Below, piece after piece: positions 17,982 to 26,759 of a stretch of DNA of 28,516 nucleotides. The stretch's first letter is position 1. Every line of letters begins with the position of its first letter. This DNA is from Lactobacillus helveticus DSM 20075 = CGMCC 1.1877 (GTDB lineage: Bacteria; Bacillota; Bacilli; Lactobacillales; Lactobacillaceae), in the NCBI RefSeq assembly GCF_000160855.1, contig NZ_GG700752.1:554864-583379 (forward strand), written 5' to 3'. The position numbers were made by a program, and so were the translations under genes. The notes under the pieces are model-generated. The model saw only the letters and a list, made by a program, of their open reading frames with translations, was not told the DNA's origin and did no database searches.

Positions 17982-18833
17982 ATGTCTAACGATAATGCTA
18001 TTGAGTTTAAACATGTTAAATTCACTTATCCAGATTCAAAAAAAGCGGTCTTAAAAGATGTTAATTTTGTAGTTAAAAAAGGTTCATGGACGTCTTTAAT
18101 TGGACATAATGGGAGCGGTAAATCTACAATTTCCAAGTTAATCAATGGGTTACTTTTACCAGATGAAAATTCTGATAGTAAAATTACTGTTTTAGGGACC
18201 AATGTGACTGCTGAAAATATTTGGGATATTAGAGAAAAAGTTGGAATAGTTTTTCAAAATCCAGACAATCAATTTGTTGGCGCTACTGTCGGAGATGATG
18301 TAGCATTTGGTTTAGAAAACCGTGGTGTACCTAGACAAGAAATGATAAAAATAGTAAGAAATGTTTTATCTGAAGTGGGTATGCTGGAATATATTGATTC
18401 TGAGCCTGCAAATCTTTCTGGAGGACAAAAACAGAGAATAGCTATTGCTGGAATATTAGCCGTTGAGCCCCAAATTATTATTTTAGATGAGTCTACTTCT
18501 ATGCTTGATCCAAGTGGTAGAAAGCAAATTTTAAAAATAATTATTGAGCTGATGAAAAAGAAGCAGTTAACAGTTGTTTCTATCACACATGATATCGATG
18601 AAGCCAATATGGCAGATAGTGTCATTGTTTTAAATTATGGCGAAATAATTGATCAAGATTCACCAGTAAAGATTTTTAACAAGACAACGATGCTTAAACA
18701 AATAGGTCTAGATATTCCGTTTACTAATAAGTTGATACTAGCATTAGATAAGAGTGGAGTATCGGTACCTCAGAATTTAAGAACGAAAGATGAGTTGAAG
18801 CAATATCTATGTCAATTAAATTTGAAAATATAA
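17982..18833 (+). CDS. ecfA1: ECF transporter ATPase A1
   Basis: One of two ABC ATPases of the shared energising module that powers vitamin or metal uptake with separate S components. The 283-residue product has Walker [10 protein letters not shown] (41-49), Q loop FQNPDNQF, signature LSGGQKQR, Walker B IIILDEST and switch SITHD. The frame is open further upstream to 17916, but that part lies in the rplQ 3' element. ATG at 17982 or GTG at 17976 are possible after AAGAGGGG (17963-17970); I use the ATG because the family motif begins there. Overlaps ecfA2 by 25 bases. Confidence 0.95.
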   Translation: MSNDNAIEFKHVKFTYPDSKKAVLKDVNFVVKKGSWTSLIGHNGSGKSTISKLINGLLLPDENSDSKITVLGTNVTAENIWDIREKVGIVFQNPDNQFVGATVGDDVAFGLENRGVPRQEMIKIVRNVLSEVGMLEYIDSEPANLSGGQKQRIAIAGILAVEPQIIILDESTSMLDPSGRKQILKIIIELMKKKQLTVVSITHDIDEANMADSVIVLNYGEIIDQDSPVKIFNKTTMLKQIGLDIPFTNKLILALDKSGVSVPQNLRTKDELKQYLCQLNLKI

Positions 18834-19666
18834 ATTATATTTATTCTCCTGGAACAACAATGGAGAAAAAGGGATTAGATAATATTTCTTTTGAATTATT
18901 AGACAAAAGTTTTATTGCATTGATCGGACATACAGGTAGTGGTAAATCGACTTTGATGCAACATTTTAATGCATTATTAAAGCCTAGTTCGGGAACCATT
19001 GATATAGCTGGATATCATATTACACTGCAAACAGGAAATAAAAACTTAAAAAAGTTGCGCAAAGAAGTGGGATTGGTATTTCAATTTCCAGAAACTCAGT
19101 TGTTTGAAAATACTGTGCTTGAAGACGTTAAATTTGGGCCTAAAAATTTTGGGGTAAGTGACAAAGAAGCCGAAATTAAGGCAAAAAAATGGTTAAAACA
19201 AGTAGGATTACCTACTGATGTGATTTATAAATCTCCATTTGAGCTCTCTGGAGGGCAAATGAGGCGTGTGGCAATTGCAGGTGTAATGGTCAATGAGCCT
19301 CAAATACTCTGCTTAGATGAGCCAGGAGCTGGATTAGATCCACGAGCTCGAGAAGAAATGATGCAAATCTTTGTAAATTATCAAAAGACAGGGCATACTG
19401 TCATTTTAGTCACACACAATATGGATGATGTGGCTAAGTATGCTGATGATGTTTTAGTAATGGAACATGGCAAATTAATAAAGCATGATAAACCACGAAA
19501 GATTTTTGAAAATAAGGAATGGTTGAAGAAACATTACTTAGATGAGCCTACTCCAAGTTTATTTGCATCATCTTTAACAGGTTTTAAATTTAAAGAAAAT
19601 CCATTAACTATAAAAGAATTAGTTGATGGGATTAAGAAAAATGTGCAGGGGGGGTTTAATGAGTAA
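18809..19666 (+). CDS. ecfA2: ECF transporter ATPase A2
   Basis: Second ATPase of the ECF module. The 285-residue product has Walker [10 protein letters not shown] (40-48), [12 protein letters not shown] at the Q loop, signature LSGGQMRR, Walker [13 protein letters not shown] and switch VTHN. The C-terminal 60 residues are the extension typical of EcfA proteins. It starts inside the end of ecfA1 with little of a ribosome-binding site, which suggests translation is coupled to A1; its end overlaps ecfT by 8 bases. Tight coupling fits a 1:1:1 complex. Confidence 0.95.
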   Translation: MSIKFENINYIYSPGTTMEKKGLDNISFELLDKSFIALIGHTGSGKSTLMQHFNALLKPSSGTIDIAGYHITLQTGNKNLKKLRKEVGLVFQFPETQLFENTVLEDVKFGPKNFGVSDKEAEIKAKKWLKQVGLPTDVIYKSPFELSGGQMRRVAIAGVMVNEPQILCLDEPGAGLDPRAREEMMQIFVNYQKTGHTVILVTHNMDDVAKYADDVLVMEHGKLIKHDKPRKIFENKEWLKKHYLDEPTPSLFASSLTGFKFKENPLTIKELVDGIKKNVQGGFNE

Positions 19667-20456
19667 GATAATTATTGGACGATATATTCCTGGTGATTCT
19701 CTTGTTTATAAAATGGATCCCCGAGGCAAATTATTAATTACTATTTTGTTCATTTGGGCTATTTTTTTAGCAAATAATCCGATTACTTATGCAATTATTA
19801 CTTTCTTTTGTTTTTTAGCGATAATTGCTACAGGATTAAAAGCAAGAGTTTTTTGGAACGGTATTAAGCCTTTAATAGGCTTAATTTTCTTTACTTCCTT
19901 ATTGCAATTATTTTTTATGACTGGTGGCCATGTTTTTTGGCATTGGTGGATATTTAGTATTTCAAGTTATGGTGTCGAGAATGCAATATATATCTTCATT
20001 CGATTTACGTTAATCATTTTAATTTCTACAGTGATGACGGTGACAACTATGCCTCTAGAGATAGCAGATGCAATGGAGTGGCTGTTAAAGCCTCTAAAAA
20101 TATTTAAAGTTCCTGTAGATGAAATTGCCCTTGTCATTTCGATCGCCTTACGTTTTGTCCCAACTTTATTTGATGAGACTTTAAAAATCATGAATGCACA
20201 AAGATCACGTGGAGCTGATTTTAATGATGGTGGCTTAATAAAAAGGGCTAAAGCAATTGCACCGATTCTTGTACCATTATTTATTCATTCGCTTGAAACG
20301 GCGATTGATCTTTCTACTGCGATGGAATCACGTGGATATCGTGGAAGTGCAGGACGAACTAAATATCGAGTTCTAAATTGGTCAAAGTATGATTTGATTT
20401 CTTTGGCATATTTTATTTTGTTGGTAGGACTATTGTTAATTTTTAGGACACATTAA
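19659..20456 (+). CDS. ecfT: ECF transporter transmembrane subunit T
   Basis: Membrane scaffold that joins the two ATPases to interchangeable S components. The 265-residue product has several hydrophobic segments (about 25-130 and near the C-terminus) and the two coupling-helix motifs QRSRGAD (SRG at 183-185) and ESRGYRG (SRG at 224-226). The ATG at 19659 is chosen over 19623 because AGGGGGGG (19647-19654) lies directly before it and the family starts near MSKIIIGRY. No S component is encoded in the window, as expected for a group II module. Confidence 0.95.
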   Translation: MSKIIIGRYIPGDSLVYKMDPRGKLLITILFIWAIFLANNPITYAIITFFCFLAIIATGLKARVFWNGIKPLIGLIFFTSLLQLFFMTGGHVFWHWWIFSISSYGVENAIYIFIRFTLIILISTVMTVTTMPLEIADAMEWLLKPLKIFKVPVDEIALVISIALRFVPTLFDETLKIMNAQRSRGADFNDGGLIKRAKAIAPILVPLFIHSLETAIDLSTAMESRGYRGSAGRTKYRVLNWSKYDLISLAYFILLVGLLLIFRTH

Positions 20457-20458
20457 TT

Positions 20459-21250
20459 ATGACAACTAGATATAAGATGACAATGGCATACGATGGTCAT
20501 TTATTCCATGGCTTTCAGTTGCAACCGGATCAACGTACAGTTCAAGGGACCGTTGAAGATGCATTAAAGAAAATGACTAAGGGAAAGCGAATTATCGTTC
20601 AAGGCTCGGGTAGAACAGATGCTGGTGTTCATGCCATTGGACAAGTAATCCATTTTGATTATCCTGGTAAAACTATTCCGGCTAATCGGATGATTTTAGC
20701 ATTAAATTCAATGATGCCGACTGATATTATTTTTAATAATTGTGAAATAGTTAATGAGAATTTCCATGCTAGATATTCTATCAAAGGTAAATGGTATCGC
20801 TACAGAGTAAGTTTGGATCATTTTGTTAATCCTTTTAAGCGATTCTACACAGGACATTTTTCTTATGCATTGGATGTAGGAAAAATGCAAGAAGCCGCTA
20901 AAGACTTGCTAGGCAAGCATGATTTTACTAGCTTTGCAGCAAGCGGTGGACAGATAGAGGATAAGGTCAGAACTATTTATTATGTGAACATTGCTAAAGA
21001 TGAAAAAGAAAATGAAATAGTATTTGATTTTATTGGTTCTGGTTTTTTATACAATATGGTTCGAATTATGGTTGCTGCATTGCTTGAAATTGGCAATGGA
21101 AGGCGCCCGGTTCATGATTTGAAGCGTGTAATTGCCGCTAAAGATAGACAAGAAGTACGACAAACTGCTCAAGCAAGTGGTCTTTATCTATATCACGTTT
21201 TTTATGATGAATACCACAAAAATATCGACAGGACCGGCATTTATAATTGA
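20459..21250 (+). CDS. truA: tRNA pseudouridine synthase A
   Basis: Makes pseudouridine at positions 38-40 of the tRNA anticodon arm. The 263-residue product has the catalytic motif GRTDAGVHA with D54, the N-terminal [12 protein letters not shown] and the C-terminal [19 protein letters not shown]. It starts 2 bases after the ecfT stop with only AGGA as a ribosome-binding site, so it is probably translated by coupling in the ecf operon. The final residues run into the promoter and leader of rplM. Confidence 0.96.
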   Translation: MTTRYKMTMAYDGHLFHGFQLQPDQRTVQGTVEDALKKMTKGKRIIVQGSGRTDAGVHAIGQVIHFDYPGKTIPANRMILALNSMMPTDIIFNNCEIVNENFHARYSIKGKWYRYRVSLDHFVNPFKRFYTGHFSYALDVGKMQEAAKDLLGKHDFTSFAASGGQIEDKVRTIYYVNIAKDEKENEIVFDFIGSGFLYNMVRIMVAALLEIGNGRRPVHDLKRVIAAKDRQEVRQTAQASGLYLYHVFYDEYHKNIDRTGIYN

Positions 21251-21275
21251 CTTTTTAGCAAAAAGGACGTACTCT
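21247..21275 (+). promoter_or_regulatory. candidate promoter of rplM-rpsI
   Basis: TTGACT (21247-21252), 17 bases, TACTCT (21270-21275). The -35 is good, the -10 is poor. A perfect TATAAT at 21242-21247 offers an alternative start near 21254 but has no -35 box. The second option would put the whole leader hairpin in the transcript. Confidence 0.4.
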
Positions 21276-21350
21276 AGTAAAGTATGTTTGTCCACGATAG
21301 GCCCCGGAAACTTATTGTTTTCAAACTGCAAATAAACGGAGGAATTTAAA
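21251..21350 (+). promoter_or_regulatory. probable L13 leader before rplM
   Basis: Short hairpin CTTTTT (21251-21256) / AAAAAG (21260-21265); then a longer one, ACGTACT (21267-21273) with AGTATGT (21281-21287), which GGAC/GTCC (21265-21268, 21290-21293) can extend; then GGAAAC (21306-21311) with GTTTTC (21317-21322). Position and shape fit the Firmicutes L13 leader family, thought to let L13 control its own operon. This is recalled knowledge and was not tested with a model. Confidence 0.5.
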
Positions 21351-21794
21351 TTGCGTACTACACCATTAGCAAAATCTAGTGAAATCGAACGTAAGTGGTA
21401 CATTATTGATGCAACTGACGTATCTTTAGGTCGTCTTTCTGCAGCTGTAGCCACTATTTTGAGAGGTAAGAACAAGCCTCAATACACACCTAATGTTGAT
21501 ACCGGTGATAACGTTATTGTTATCAACGCTTCAAAGATTAAGTTGACTGGTAAAAAGGCTTCAGACAAGTTCTACTACCACCACTCAGAATGGCGTGGTG
21601 GCTTGAAGGCTGTTTCATACGGTGAATTGCTTGCCAATAACCCAGTTAAGATGGTTGAAATCTCAGTTAAGGGTATGCTTCCAAAGAACACTCTTGGTCA
21701 TCATGAATTCATGAAGATGCATGTTTATGCTGGCGAAGACCACAAGCACGAAGCACAAAAGCCTGAAAAGTTAGATATCAACAAGTTAATTTAA
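21351..21794 (+). CDS. rplM: 50S ribosomal protein L13
   Basis: Early-assembly large-subunit protein. The 147-residue product has [20 protein letters not shown] (15-34), [18 protein letters not shown], and the signature [20 protein letters not shown]. The start is TTG at 21351 with CGGAGGAA 7 bases before; the next in-frame ATG lies far inside. Co-transcribed with rpsI, 15 bases downstream. Confidence 0.97.
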
Positions 21795-21809
21795 TTAGGA
21801 GGTTAAATA

Positions 21810-22205
21810 ATGGCACAACAAGCTGCATACACAGGTACTGGTCGCCGCAAGGATTCAGTTGCGCGTGTTCGTTTAGTACCAGGTAACGGTAAGATCACTG
21901 TTAACGGTAAAGATGTTGATCAATACATTCCATACCCTAACTTGGTTAAAGATTTGAAACAACCGTTAACATTAACTGAAACTGAAGGTCAATACGACGT
22001 TCACGTTAATGTTAACGGTGGTGGTTTCTCTGGCCAAGCCGGAGCTATCCGTCACGGTATCGCACGTGCTCTTCTTGAAGTTGACCCAGATTTCCGTGGT
22101 CCACTTAAGAAGGCAGGTTTCTTAACTCGTGACCCAAGAATGAAGGAAAGAAAGAAGCCAGGTTTGAAGAAAGCCCGTAAAGCTTCACAATTCTCAAAGC
22201 GTTAA
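21810..22205 (+). CDS. rpsI: 30S ribosomal protein S9
   Basis: Head protein whose C-terminal SKR tail touches the P-site tRNA anticodon stem. The 131-residue product has [19 protein letters not shown], the signature [19 protein letters not shown], and ends QFSKR as expected. TTAGGAGG precedes the ATG. A strong terminator follows 21 bases after the stop. Confidence 0.98.
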   Translation: MAQQAAYTGTGRRKDSVARVRLVPGNGKITVNGKDVDQYIPYPNLVKDLKQPLTLTETEGQYDVHVNVNGGGFSGQAGAIRHGIARALLEVDPDFRGPLKKAGFLTRDPRMKERKKPGLKKARKASQFSKR

Positions 22206-22226
22206 TCTTCAGATTTACCTTTATAC

Positions 22227-22256
22227 AAAAAGCATCCCAATTAGGGATGCTTTTTT
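22227..22256 (+). terminator. terminator of rplM-rpsI, probably bidirectional
   Basis: AAAAAGCATCCC (22227-22238) pairs with GGGATGCTTTTT over a 5-base loop and is followed by a T tract to 22256. Read on the other strand it also ends in Ts, so it can serve the convergent DUF805 gene ending at 22296. Confidence 0.93.
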
Positions 22257-22295
22257 GATGCCAATTTTTATTTAGTAAATAAGTAATTGCCCCAT

Positions 22296-22667
22296 CTAAA
22301 CAGTAGGCAAAATCATAAAGTAAATGATAAAAATCCAGCCAAATGGTACTAAATATAGTAAAATCCACCAGCCTTCATGGTTAGTATCATGTAATCGTCT
22401 GACTGCAGTACCTAATAGTCCTAGTTTTAACCAAATCAATAGAATAGCTACAATCACATTGATAATAATAAACGTGATTGTGATAGATGATACAGGTTCA
22501 GTCCAACCAGTATCGTTGGTATCAACTGTGGTATAAGGTAAAAGTGCAAGCAATTCGATGGTACCAATAATAATACTTATAACGAGTTGAATAGCATAAC
22601 TGACCCAAAATTCTTTTCTTGTGCTTCGAGCATTCCACTTAAAAGGTGCAAAAAAGAAATCTTTCAT
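22296..22667 (-). CDS. DUF805 family small membrane protein
   Basis: Function unknown. The 123-residue product starts MKDFFFAPFKWNARSTRKEF, a form typical of DUF805 proteins, and has about four hydrophobic segments: residues 22-47, 62-80, 82-90 region and 101-121. The motif GTAVRRLHDTNHEGWW (86-101) is the family hallmark. No strong ribosome-binding site is seen before the ATG, so expression may be low. It stands alone, convergent to rpsI, with its own promoter not clearly visible. Confidence 0.8.
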   Translation of the reverse strand: MKDFFFAPFKWNARSTRKEFWVSYAIQLVISIIIGTIELLALLPYTTVDTNDTGWTEPVSSITITFIIINVIVAILLIWLKLGLLGTAVRRLHDTNHEGWWILLYLVPFGWIFIIYFMILPTV

Positions 22668-22756
22668 AATTTCTGAAAAGCTTGGATTAGGAACCTGGCT
22701 TTCCGGTTAATGATAGGGTTGTTTATAATATTCTTTTTCCATAATGAAATCACAAA

Positions 22757-23341
22757 TTATAAACTATCTTTAATGTTATCAGCTAAGTAGTCGTAAAGCA
22801 TACCATGCTTCAATTGCTTAGTATCAACGTCAAGTGCTTCTGCGATAGCGTAGGCAAATGCCCAAGCAGTAGCTGGACCACGGCTGGTCAAAACTTTGTG
22901 TTCCTTGTCAGTGACAGTAATTCTTTCGCTAAAGTGAGCACTTGGATCATACTTTTCACATTCTTCTTCGATACCTGGGTAGCAAGTGAATTCAGCATCC
23001 TTTAATACGCCATAGCGAGCCAATGCACGAGGAGCAGCACACATTGCAGCGTCCCACTTACCAGCTTCATGGCGCTTAACCATTAAATCGCGTAATTTTT
23101 CATCGTCACGCAAGTTAGCTGAACCAGTCATTCCACCTGGGAATGCTACCAAATCGTAATCAAGCAAGCTGTCGTCCACAACTTTATCACAAGTTAATTT
23201 AATATGGTGATCACCATCAACGTCTTTACTGTGTAAACCGACCATATCGCATTCAACGTTTAAACGACGCAATACATCAACAACACTTAAACCTTCAACT
23301 TCTTCGCAACCGTCTGCAAAGATAACAGCAACTTTTGTCAT
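22757..23341 (-). CDS. DJ-1/PfpI family protein (ThiJ/YajL-like)
   Basis: Cytosolic member of the DJ-1 group, linked in other species to aldehyde or oxidant protection. The 194-residue product begins TKVAVIFADGCEEVEG, with the partner Glu at 16, and carries the nucleophile-elbow cysteine C101 in AAMCAAPRAL; VLTSRGPATAWAFA supplies the usual C-terminal motif. AAAGGATG lies 6-8 bases before the ATG. A hydrophobic, YajL-like length and motif set supports the family; substrate is unknown. The adjacent HAD gene lies upstream on the same strand. Confidence 0.87.
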   Translation of the reverse strand: MTKVAVIFADGCEEVEGLSVVDVLRRLNVECDMVGLHSKDVDGDHHIKLTCDKVVDDSLLDYDLVAFPGGMTGSANLRDDEKLRDLMVKRHEAGKWDAAMCAAPRALARYGVLKDAEFTCYPGIEEECEKYDPSAHFSERITVTDKEHKVLTSRGPATAWAFAYAIAEALDVDTKQLKHGMLYDYLADNIKDSL

Positions 23342-23371
23342 AGAATCATCCTTTCTAAGTTACATATATCT

Positions 23372-23377
23372 ATTATA
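23372..23377 (-). promoter_or_regulatory. possible -10 box of the DJ-1 gene
   Basis: On the minus strand TATAAT occurs at 23377-23372, about 30 bases before the DJ-1 gene start. The -35 candidate TTATCT, 17 bases before, is weak. It suggests the DJ-1 gene can be transcribed apart from the broken HAD gene. Confidence 0.4.
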
Positions 23378-23381
23378 ACTG

Positions 23382-24042
23382 TTAGTTGAGATCTAGATAA
23401 AAATCAAGGTCTGCTAATTTGCTTAAATGCAAAGTAGGGCGAGGTGAGATAGGAATCTTGTCCTTTTTTGGTGCGAGCCATAATGACTTTAGATTTGCAT
23501 TCTCTGCGCCCTGAATTTCTTCATCTAGATTTGTACCAATCACAAGAGTATTGTCAGGATCAATCTCAGGATGATCTTTCAATATCTTGAAGAAGATATT
23601 TTTACTAGGTAATTTGACTTTGAAGTCATCTGCGAAATAGGCAAAATCTAAAGAGCTGAGTAATTCTGTTGGTGCTAGGCGCGGTTCAATCTGAGTTCTA
23701 GTTTCTTTAGTAAGCAAGATCATACGCAGAGAACCACTGACCTCATCTAAAAAATCGGTAGCACCTTTAACCAAGCGAGTTTGTTCTTGCATTTTTTGTG
23801 CAAAAATAGTTCGTGTTGCAGCTAAATTTTCTTTTAAATATGTAGATAAAGCTAAATCGATTTGTTCATCTGTGGATAAAAGCTTGAATTGTTTCTGCAG
23901 GCTAGTATATTTAATCCGTTCTGCAGGTCCCCCAATCTACGCCATAATGTTTTAAGGTTTGGCGAAGAGCATTTCTTTCAGCTAGTTTTTCATTTAAAAG
24001 ACTGCCCTCGGGAATAAAAATTAAAGTATTGAATGTAGACAT
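23382..24042 (-). pseudogene. YjjG-like HAD family gene broken by a frameshift
   Basis: An ATG at 24042 with AAAGGAAG before it starts a frame that stops at 23911 after 43 codons. Removing one base from the run of five Gs (Cs at 23929-23933 on the plus strand) joins it to the long downstream frame and gives one open product of 219 residues, close to the usual 225-230 of YjjG-like pyrimidine nucleotidases. The family pattern is clear: ERNALRQTLKHYGV near the start, ILLTKETR, KLPSKNIFFKIL and LVIGTNLDEEIQGAENANLK. But motif I reads IFIPEGSLL where the nucleophile Asp of DxDGT belongs, and the motif IV Asp is Thr. Either a decayed gene, a sequencing error, or a non-catalytic relative. Confidence 0.8.
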
Positions 24043-24055
24043 GTAATGACTTCCT

Positions 24056-24083
24056 TTGTGTTAGTAACTACTAGAATTATAAT
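24056..24083 (+). promoter_or_regulatory. promoter of the TauE/SafE-type gene
   Basis: TTGTGT (24056-24061), 16 bases, TATAAT (24078-24083), in the divergent gap after the HAD gene start. The -10 is perfect; the -35 matches at three of six. Confidence 0.6.
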
Positions 24084-24115
24084 GAAGAAGATAGTTTAAG
24101 GAAAGGGATTAGAAA

Positions 24116-24874
24116 ATGACGATTTGGACGACAATTTTCTTGTTGCTAGGTGGAGTAGCTGGTGGGTTGCTTTCCTCTATTGCATCGATGGCATCACTTG
24201 CCTCATATCCGGTGCTGTTAGCTGTAGGTATTCCGCCTGTTTTTGCCAATGTGACCAATGACGCTGCATTAATTTGGACTAGTATAGGTTCAACCGTTTC
24301 TTCTACGAAAGAGTTAAAAGGGCACTGGAAGCAGGTATGGTTTTACACGATTTTTACTGTAGTTGGTTCAATTATTGGCTGCATGCTTTTGCTTTCGTTT
24401 CCATCCAGCGTTTTTGAAAAAGCAGTACCGTTTTTCATAGCATTTTCTGGAATTATGATCATTGTTTCGGGAAAACATCACAGTTTAAATACCAAAAAGC
24501 AGCCGACATGGTTAAAGATAATCTATTTCATTGCACTTTTAATAATGGGCGCCTACACCGGTTATTTTGGCGCTGCTGGTGGTGTAATAGTACTCGTGCT
24601 TTTGACTTATATAACTAATGAAAGATTCATTGTAATTAATGCAATCAAAAATGTAATTTGTGGTTTTGCTAATCTAGTGGCTCTCATCATTTTTATTTTT
24701 ACTTCGCACATCTATTGGCTGCAGGCGATACCATTAGCTATCGGGATGTTTATTGGTGGTTATATTGGACCAGCAATTTTAAGACGAGTACCAGAAAAAC
24801 CGATCCGAATTTTTATTGCCACATTGGCGTTTGTTCAAGCCGGATATTTCTTTTATAAAGCTTATTTACATTAA
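24116..24874 (+). CDS. TauE/SafE family membrane permease
   Basis: Integral membrane protein of the family that exports sulfite or other small organic anions; the substrate cannot be told from sequence. The 252-residue product has about eight hydrophobic helices in two similar halves, with LLGGVAGGLLSSIASMASLA at the start of the first (about 10-29) and GAYTGYFGAAGGVIVLVLLTY at the start of the second, the paired glycine-rich motifs of the family. AAGGAAAGGG precedes the ATG. It is a single gene with its own promoter. Confidence 0.85.
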   Translation: MTIWTTIFLLLGGVAGGLLSSIASMASLASYPVLLAVGIPPVFANVTNDAALIWTSIGSTVSSTKELKGHWKQVWFYTIFTVVGSIIGCMLLLSFPSSVFEKAVPFFIAFSGIMIIVSGKHHSLNTKKQPTWLKIIYFIALLIMGAYTGYFGAAGGVIVLVLLTYITNERFIVINAIKNVICGFANLVALIIFIFTSHIYWLQAIPLAIGMFIGGYIGPAILRRVPEKPIRIFIATLAFVQAGYFFYKAYLH

Positions 24875-24877
24875 GTT

Positions 24878-24886
24878 TGATACAAT
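24878..24886 (+). promoter_or_regulatory. extended -10 promoter of the histidine phosphatase gene
   Basis: TGA TACAAT (24878-24886), 26 bases before the ATG, with no convincing -35 box. Confidence 0.4.
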
Positions 24887-24912
24887 ATTTAGTAATGTAA
24901 AGGGAGATTAAT

Positions 24913-25593
24913 ATGTCAACAGAAGTTTATTTAGTTCGCCATGGTGAAACCATGTTTAACCAATTGAATAAGGTTCAAGGTTGGTGTGATTCACCGCTGA
25001 CTGTTAAGGGAATTAACGATTTAAAAGTGACCGCTAATGCTTTGAGCCAGGTTCACTTTGATAATATGTATTCATCTGATTTAAAAAGAGCAATTGACAC
25101 TGTTCACTTAATGAAAGATGCTAACTTGGTCTCAGATATTGGTAAAATTAAAAAGTTACCTGAATTTCGTGAAGTATTCTTCGGAACTTTTGAAGGTGAC
25201 GATATTAACCAAACCTGGGATCGGGTAGCAATGGCAGCAGGCATAGGGCATGAAGATAATGTTGCCAAGATTATCAATCAAGTAGGTTTGCGAGAATTTC
25301 GTGAAGCTACTAAGAGAGCAGATCCAAGACATTTGGCTGAAGATAAAGATGAGCTAGATGAACGCATGGTTCGCGCAATTGATGTCTTAAGAGATGTAAC
25401 CAAAAATGAACAAAGAGTGTTATTAGTAACTCATGGTGATTTTATTAAGACCTTATCAATCAAGTACTGGAATAAAAGCGATGACAAACACGATATTATT
25501 TTCCCAGATAACGGAAGTGTCACTCGGGGGATTTTGCACGATAATGGCAAATTTGAAATTGTAGATTATAATGTCGATGCCGAAAAAATATAA
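24913..25593 (+). CDS. histidine phosphatase family protein (phosphoglycerate mutase-like)
   Basis: Cytosolic enzyme that transfers phosphate by a phosphohistidine. The 226-residue product has the catalytic LVRHGET with H10, an SSDLKRAIDT arginine at 59, Glu in the EFREVFFGTFEG segment (84-95) and the second histidine H174 in VTHGDF. These fit a broad-specificity phosphatase rather than glycolytic mutase, which would have RHYG. AAAGGGAG precedes the ATG. Followed directly by a terminator, so monocistronic. Confidence 0.87.
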   Translation: MSTEVYLVRHGETMFNQLNKVQGWCDSPLTVKGINDLKVTANALSQVHFDNMYSSDLKRAIDTVHLMKDANLVSDIGKIKKLPEFREVFFGTFEGDDINQTWDRVAMAAGIGHEDNVAKIINQVGLREFREATKRADPRHLAEDKDELDERMVRAIDVLRDVTKNEQRVLLVTHGDFIKTLSIKYWNKSDDKHDIIFPDNGSVTRGILHDNGKFEIVDYNVDAEKI

Positions 25594-25597
25594 AAAT

Positions 25598-25626
25598 AAG
25601 TCCTACTGCATAAGTAGGGCTTTTTT
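25598..25626 (+). terminator. terminator after the histidine phosphatase gene
   Basis: AAGTCCTACT (25598-25607) pairs with AGTAGGGCTT over the loop GCATA (one G-U pair), then a T tract to 25626, 5 bases after the stop codon. Confidence 0.9.
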
Positions 25627-25634
25627 GGTACACT
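25626..25634 (+). promoter_or_regulatory. possible extended -10 promoter of the CDF gene
   Basis: TGG TACACT (25626-25634) follows the terminator T tract 21 bases before the CDF start. No -35 box is clear. Confidence 0.3.
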
Positions 25635-25655
25635 GATAACGGAAGGAAGATATTT

Positions 25656-26555
25656 ATGAATAAAGATCATACAACAAAGCGTTATGTATTTGTTACATTG
25701 CTTAATGTGATAATTACTATTGCGGAATTTTTAGGTGGTATTTTATCAGGCTCATTGGCATTACTCTCAGATGCTGTGCATAATTTAAGTGATGTAGGGG
25801 CCATTATTTTGTCTTTTGTAGCGCACTTGATTAGTAGAAGAAACCGCAATCAGCGAAAGACTTTTGGCTATGATCGAGCCGAAACTTTGGCTGCATTTAC
25901 TAACGGTGTTGTGCTAATAGTTATTAGTGTTGTATTATTCGTTGAAGCTATTCAAAGATTTTGGAAACCAGAACATATTCATGGCGGAATTATGCTGGTC
26001 GTGTCAATTATCGGACTGGTAGCTAATATTATTTCTATGTTAGCCATGCATCAGGATGCTAAAGGTAATTTAAATGTCCGTTCAACCTTTATTCATATGC
26101 TTAGTGATGCCTTGTCTAGTGTAGCTGTTGTAATCGGCGCGATTTTCATTTATTTCTGGAATGTGACTTGGCTTGATCCGGTTTTGACAATTTTGGTTTC
26201 AATCTTTGTTTTGCATGAAGCTTATGAAATCACGATGAAAGCTGCTAATGTGTTGATGGAATCAAATCCCAATATTGATTTAAATTCAGTTAATGATATT
26301 GTGCTTTCTTTTCCAGAAGTAAAGAATATTCACCATGTCCATGTATGGCGCTACAGTGATGACTTTATTATGATGGATGCCCATATTAATGTTGATCGCA
26401 ATCTTCACGCAGATGAACTTGAGAATCTTTATCAAGATATTGGTAAAAAACTTAAATCAGAATTGGATATTAACCATGTAACTTTACAAGCGGAATGTGA
26501 ACGTGGACGTAATGATAAAATGATCGTTCCATGCCGTGGAACTAATGAGGATTAG
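25656..26555 (+). CDS. cation diffusion facilitator, probable zinc exporter
   Basis: Proton-coupled efflux of divalent metal through the cytoplasmic membrane. The 299-residue product has six hydrophobic helices and a cytosolic C-terminal domain with IHHVHVWRYSDD. The metal site is HxxxD in helix 2 (H42/D46 in SDAVHNLSD) and HxxxD in helix 5 (H147/D151 in HMLSDALS), the pattern of the zinc-type (CzcD/ZitB) group rather than the DxxxD manganese group. Between helices 4 and 5 the usual histidine-rich loop is short (MHQDAKGNLN). GGAAGGAAG precedes the ATG. Zinc preference is inferred. Confidence 0.9.
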   Translation: MNKDHTTKRYVFVTLLNVIITIAEFLGGILSGSLALLSDAVHNLSDVGAIILSFVAHLISRRNRNQRKTFGYDRAETLAAFTNGVVLIVISVVLFVEAIQRFWKPEHIHGGIMLVVSIIGLVANIISMLAMHQDAKGNLNVRSTFIHMLSDALSSVAVVIGAIFIYFWNVTWLDPVLTILVSIFVLHEAYEITMKAANVLMESNPNIDLNSVNDIVLSFPEVKNIHHVHVWRYSDDFIMMDAHINVDRNLHADELENLYQDIGKKLKSELDINHVTLQAECERGRNDKMIVPCRGTNED

Positions 26556-26563
26556 GTGAAAAA

Positions 26564-26746
26564 ATGTTCTCAGTTAATATTTTTACAGCGATAATTGTTT
26601 TGATTATGGGGATCTATGACATGTCTTACGCCTTTAATAGACGCAAGCAGCTCAATAATAAAGGTGGCATTAGAGCCTTCATGATTATGGGGATAATTTT
26701 TACAATTGCTGGTATAGTAATGATTATTAGATGTTTACTTAAATAA
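26564..26746 (+). CDS. 60-residue two-helix membrane protein, unknown function
   Basis: Not a family I recognise. The product has a first hydrophobic segment (about 3-24), a polar basic turn NRRKQLNNKGG (25-35), and a second hydrophobic segment (about 38-57) ending in a positively charged tail. Real coding is likely: TTAGGTG lies 7 bases before the ATG, it starts 8 bases after the CDF stop and ends 13 bases before the phosphoglycerate mutase gene, so the three form one unit. It might assist the exporter, but that is a guess from position only. Confidence 0.65.
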   Translation: MFSVNIFTAIIVLIMGIYDMSYAFNRRKQLNNKGGIRAFMIMGIIFTIAGIVMIIRCLLK

Positions 26747-26759
26747 AGGAATCGATAAA

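Noticed and set aside
18269..18625. A 118-codon open frame antisense to ecfA1
   Set aside because: It is opposite the Walker B and signature regions of a clear ATPase gene and has no independent support.
21132..21335. A plus-strand open frame across the end of truA and the rplM leader
   Set aside because: No ribosome-binding site, out of frame with truA, and it runs through the promoter and leader hairpins.
22668..22756. Possible terminator after the DJ-1 gene on the minus strand
   Set aside because: Only AACC/GGTT near 22691-22709 can pair; the stem is too short and no T tract follows on that strand.
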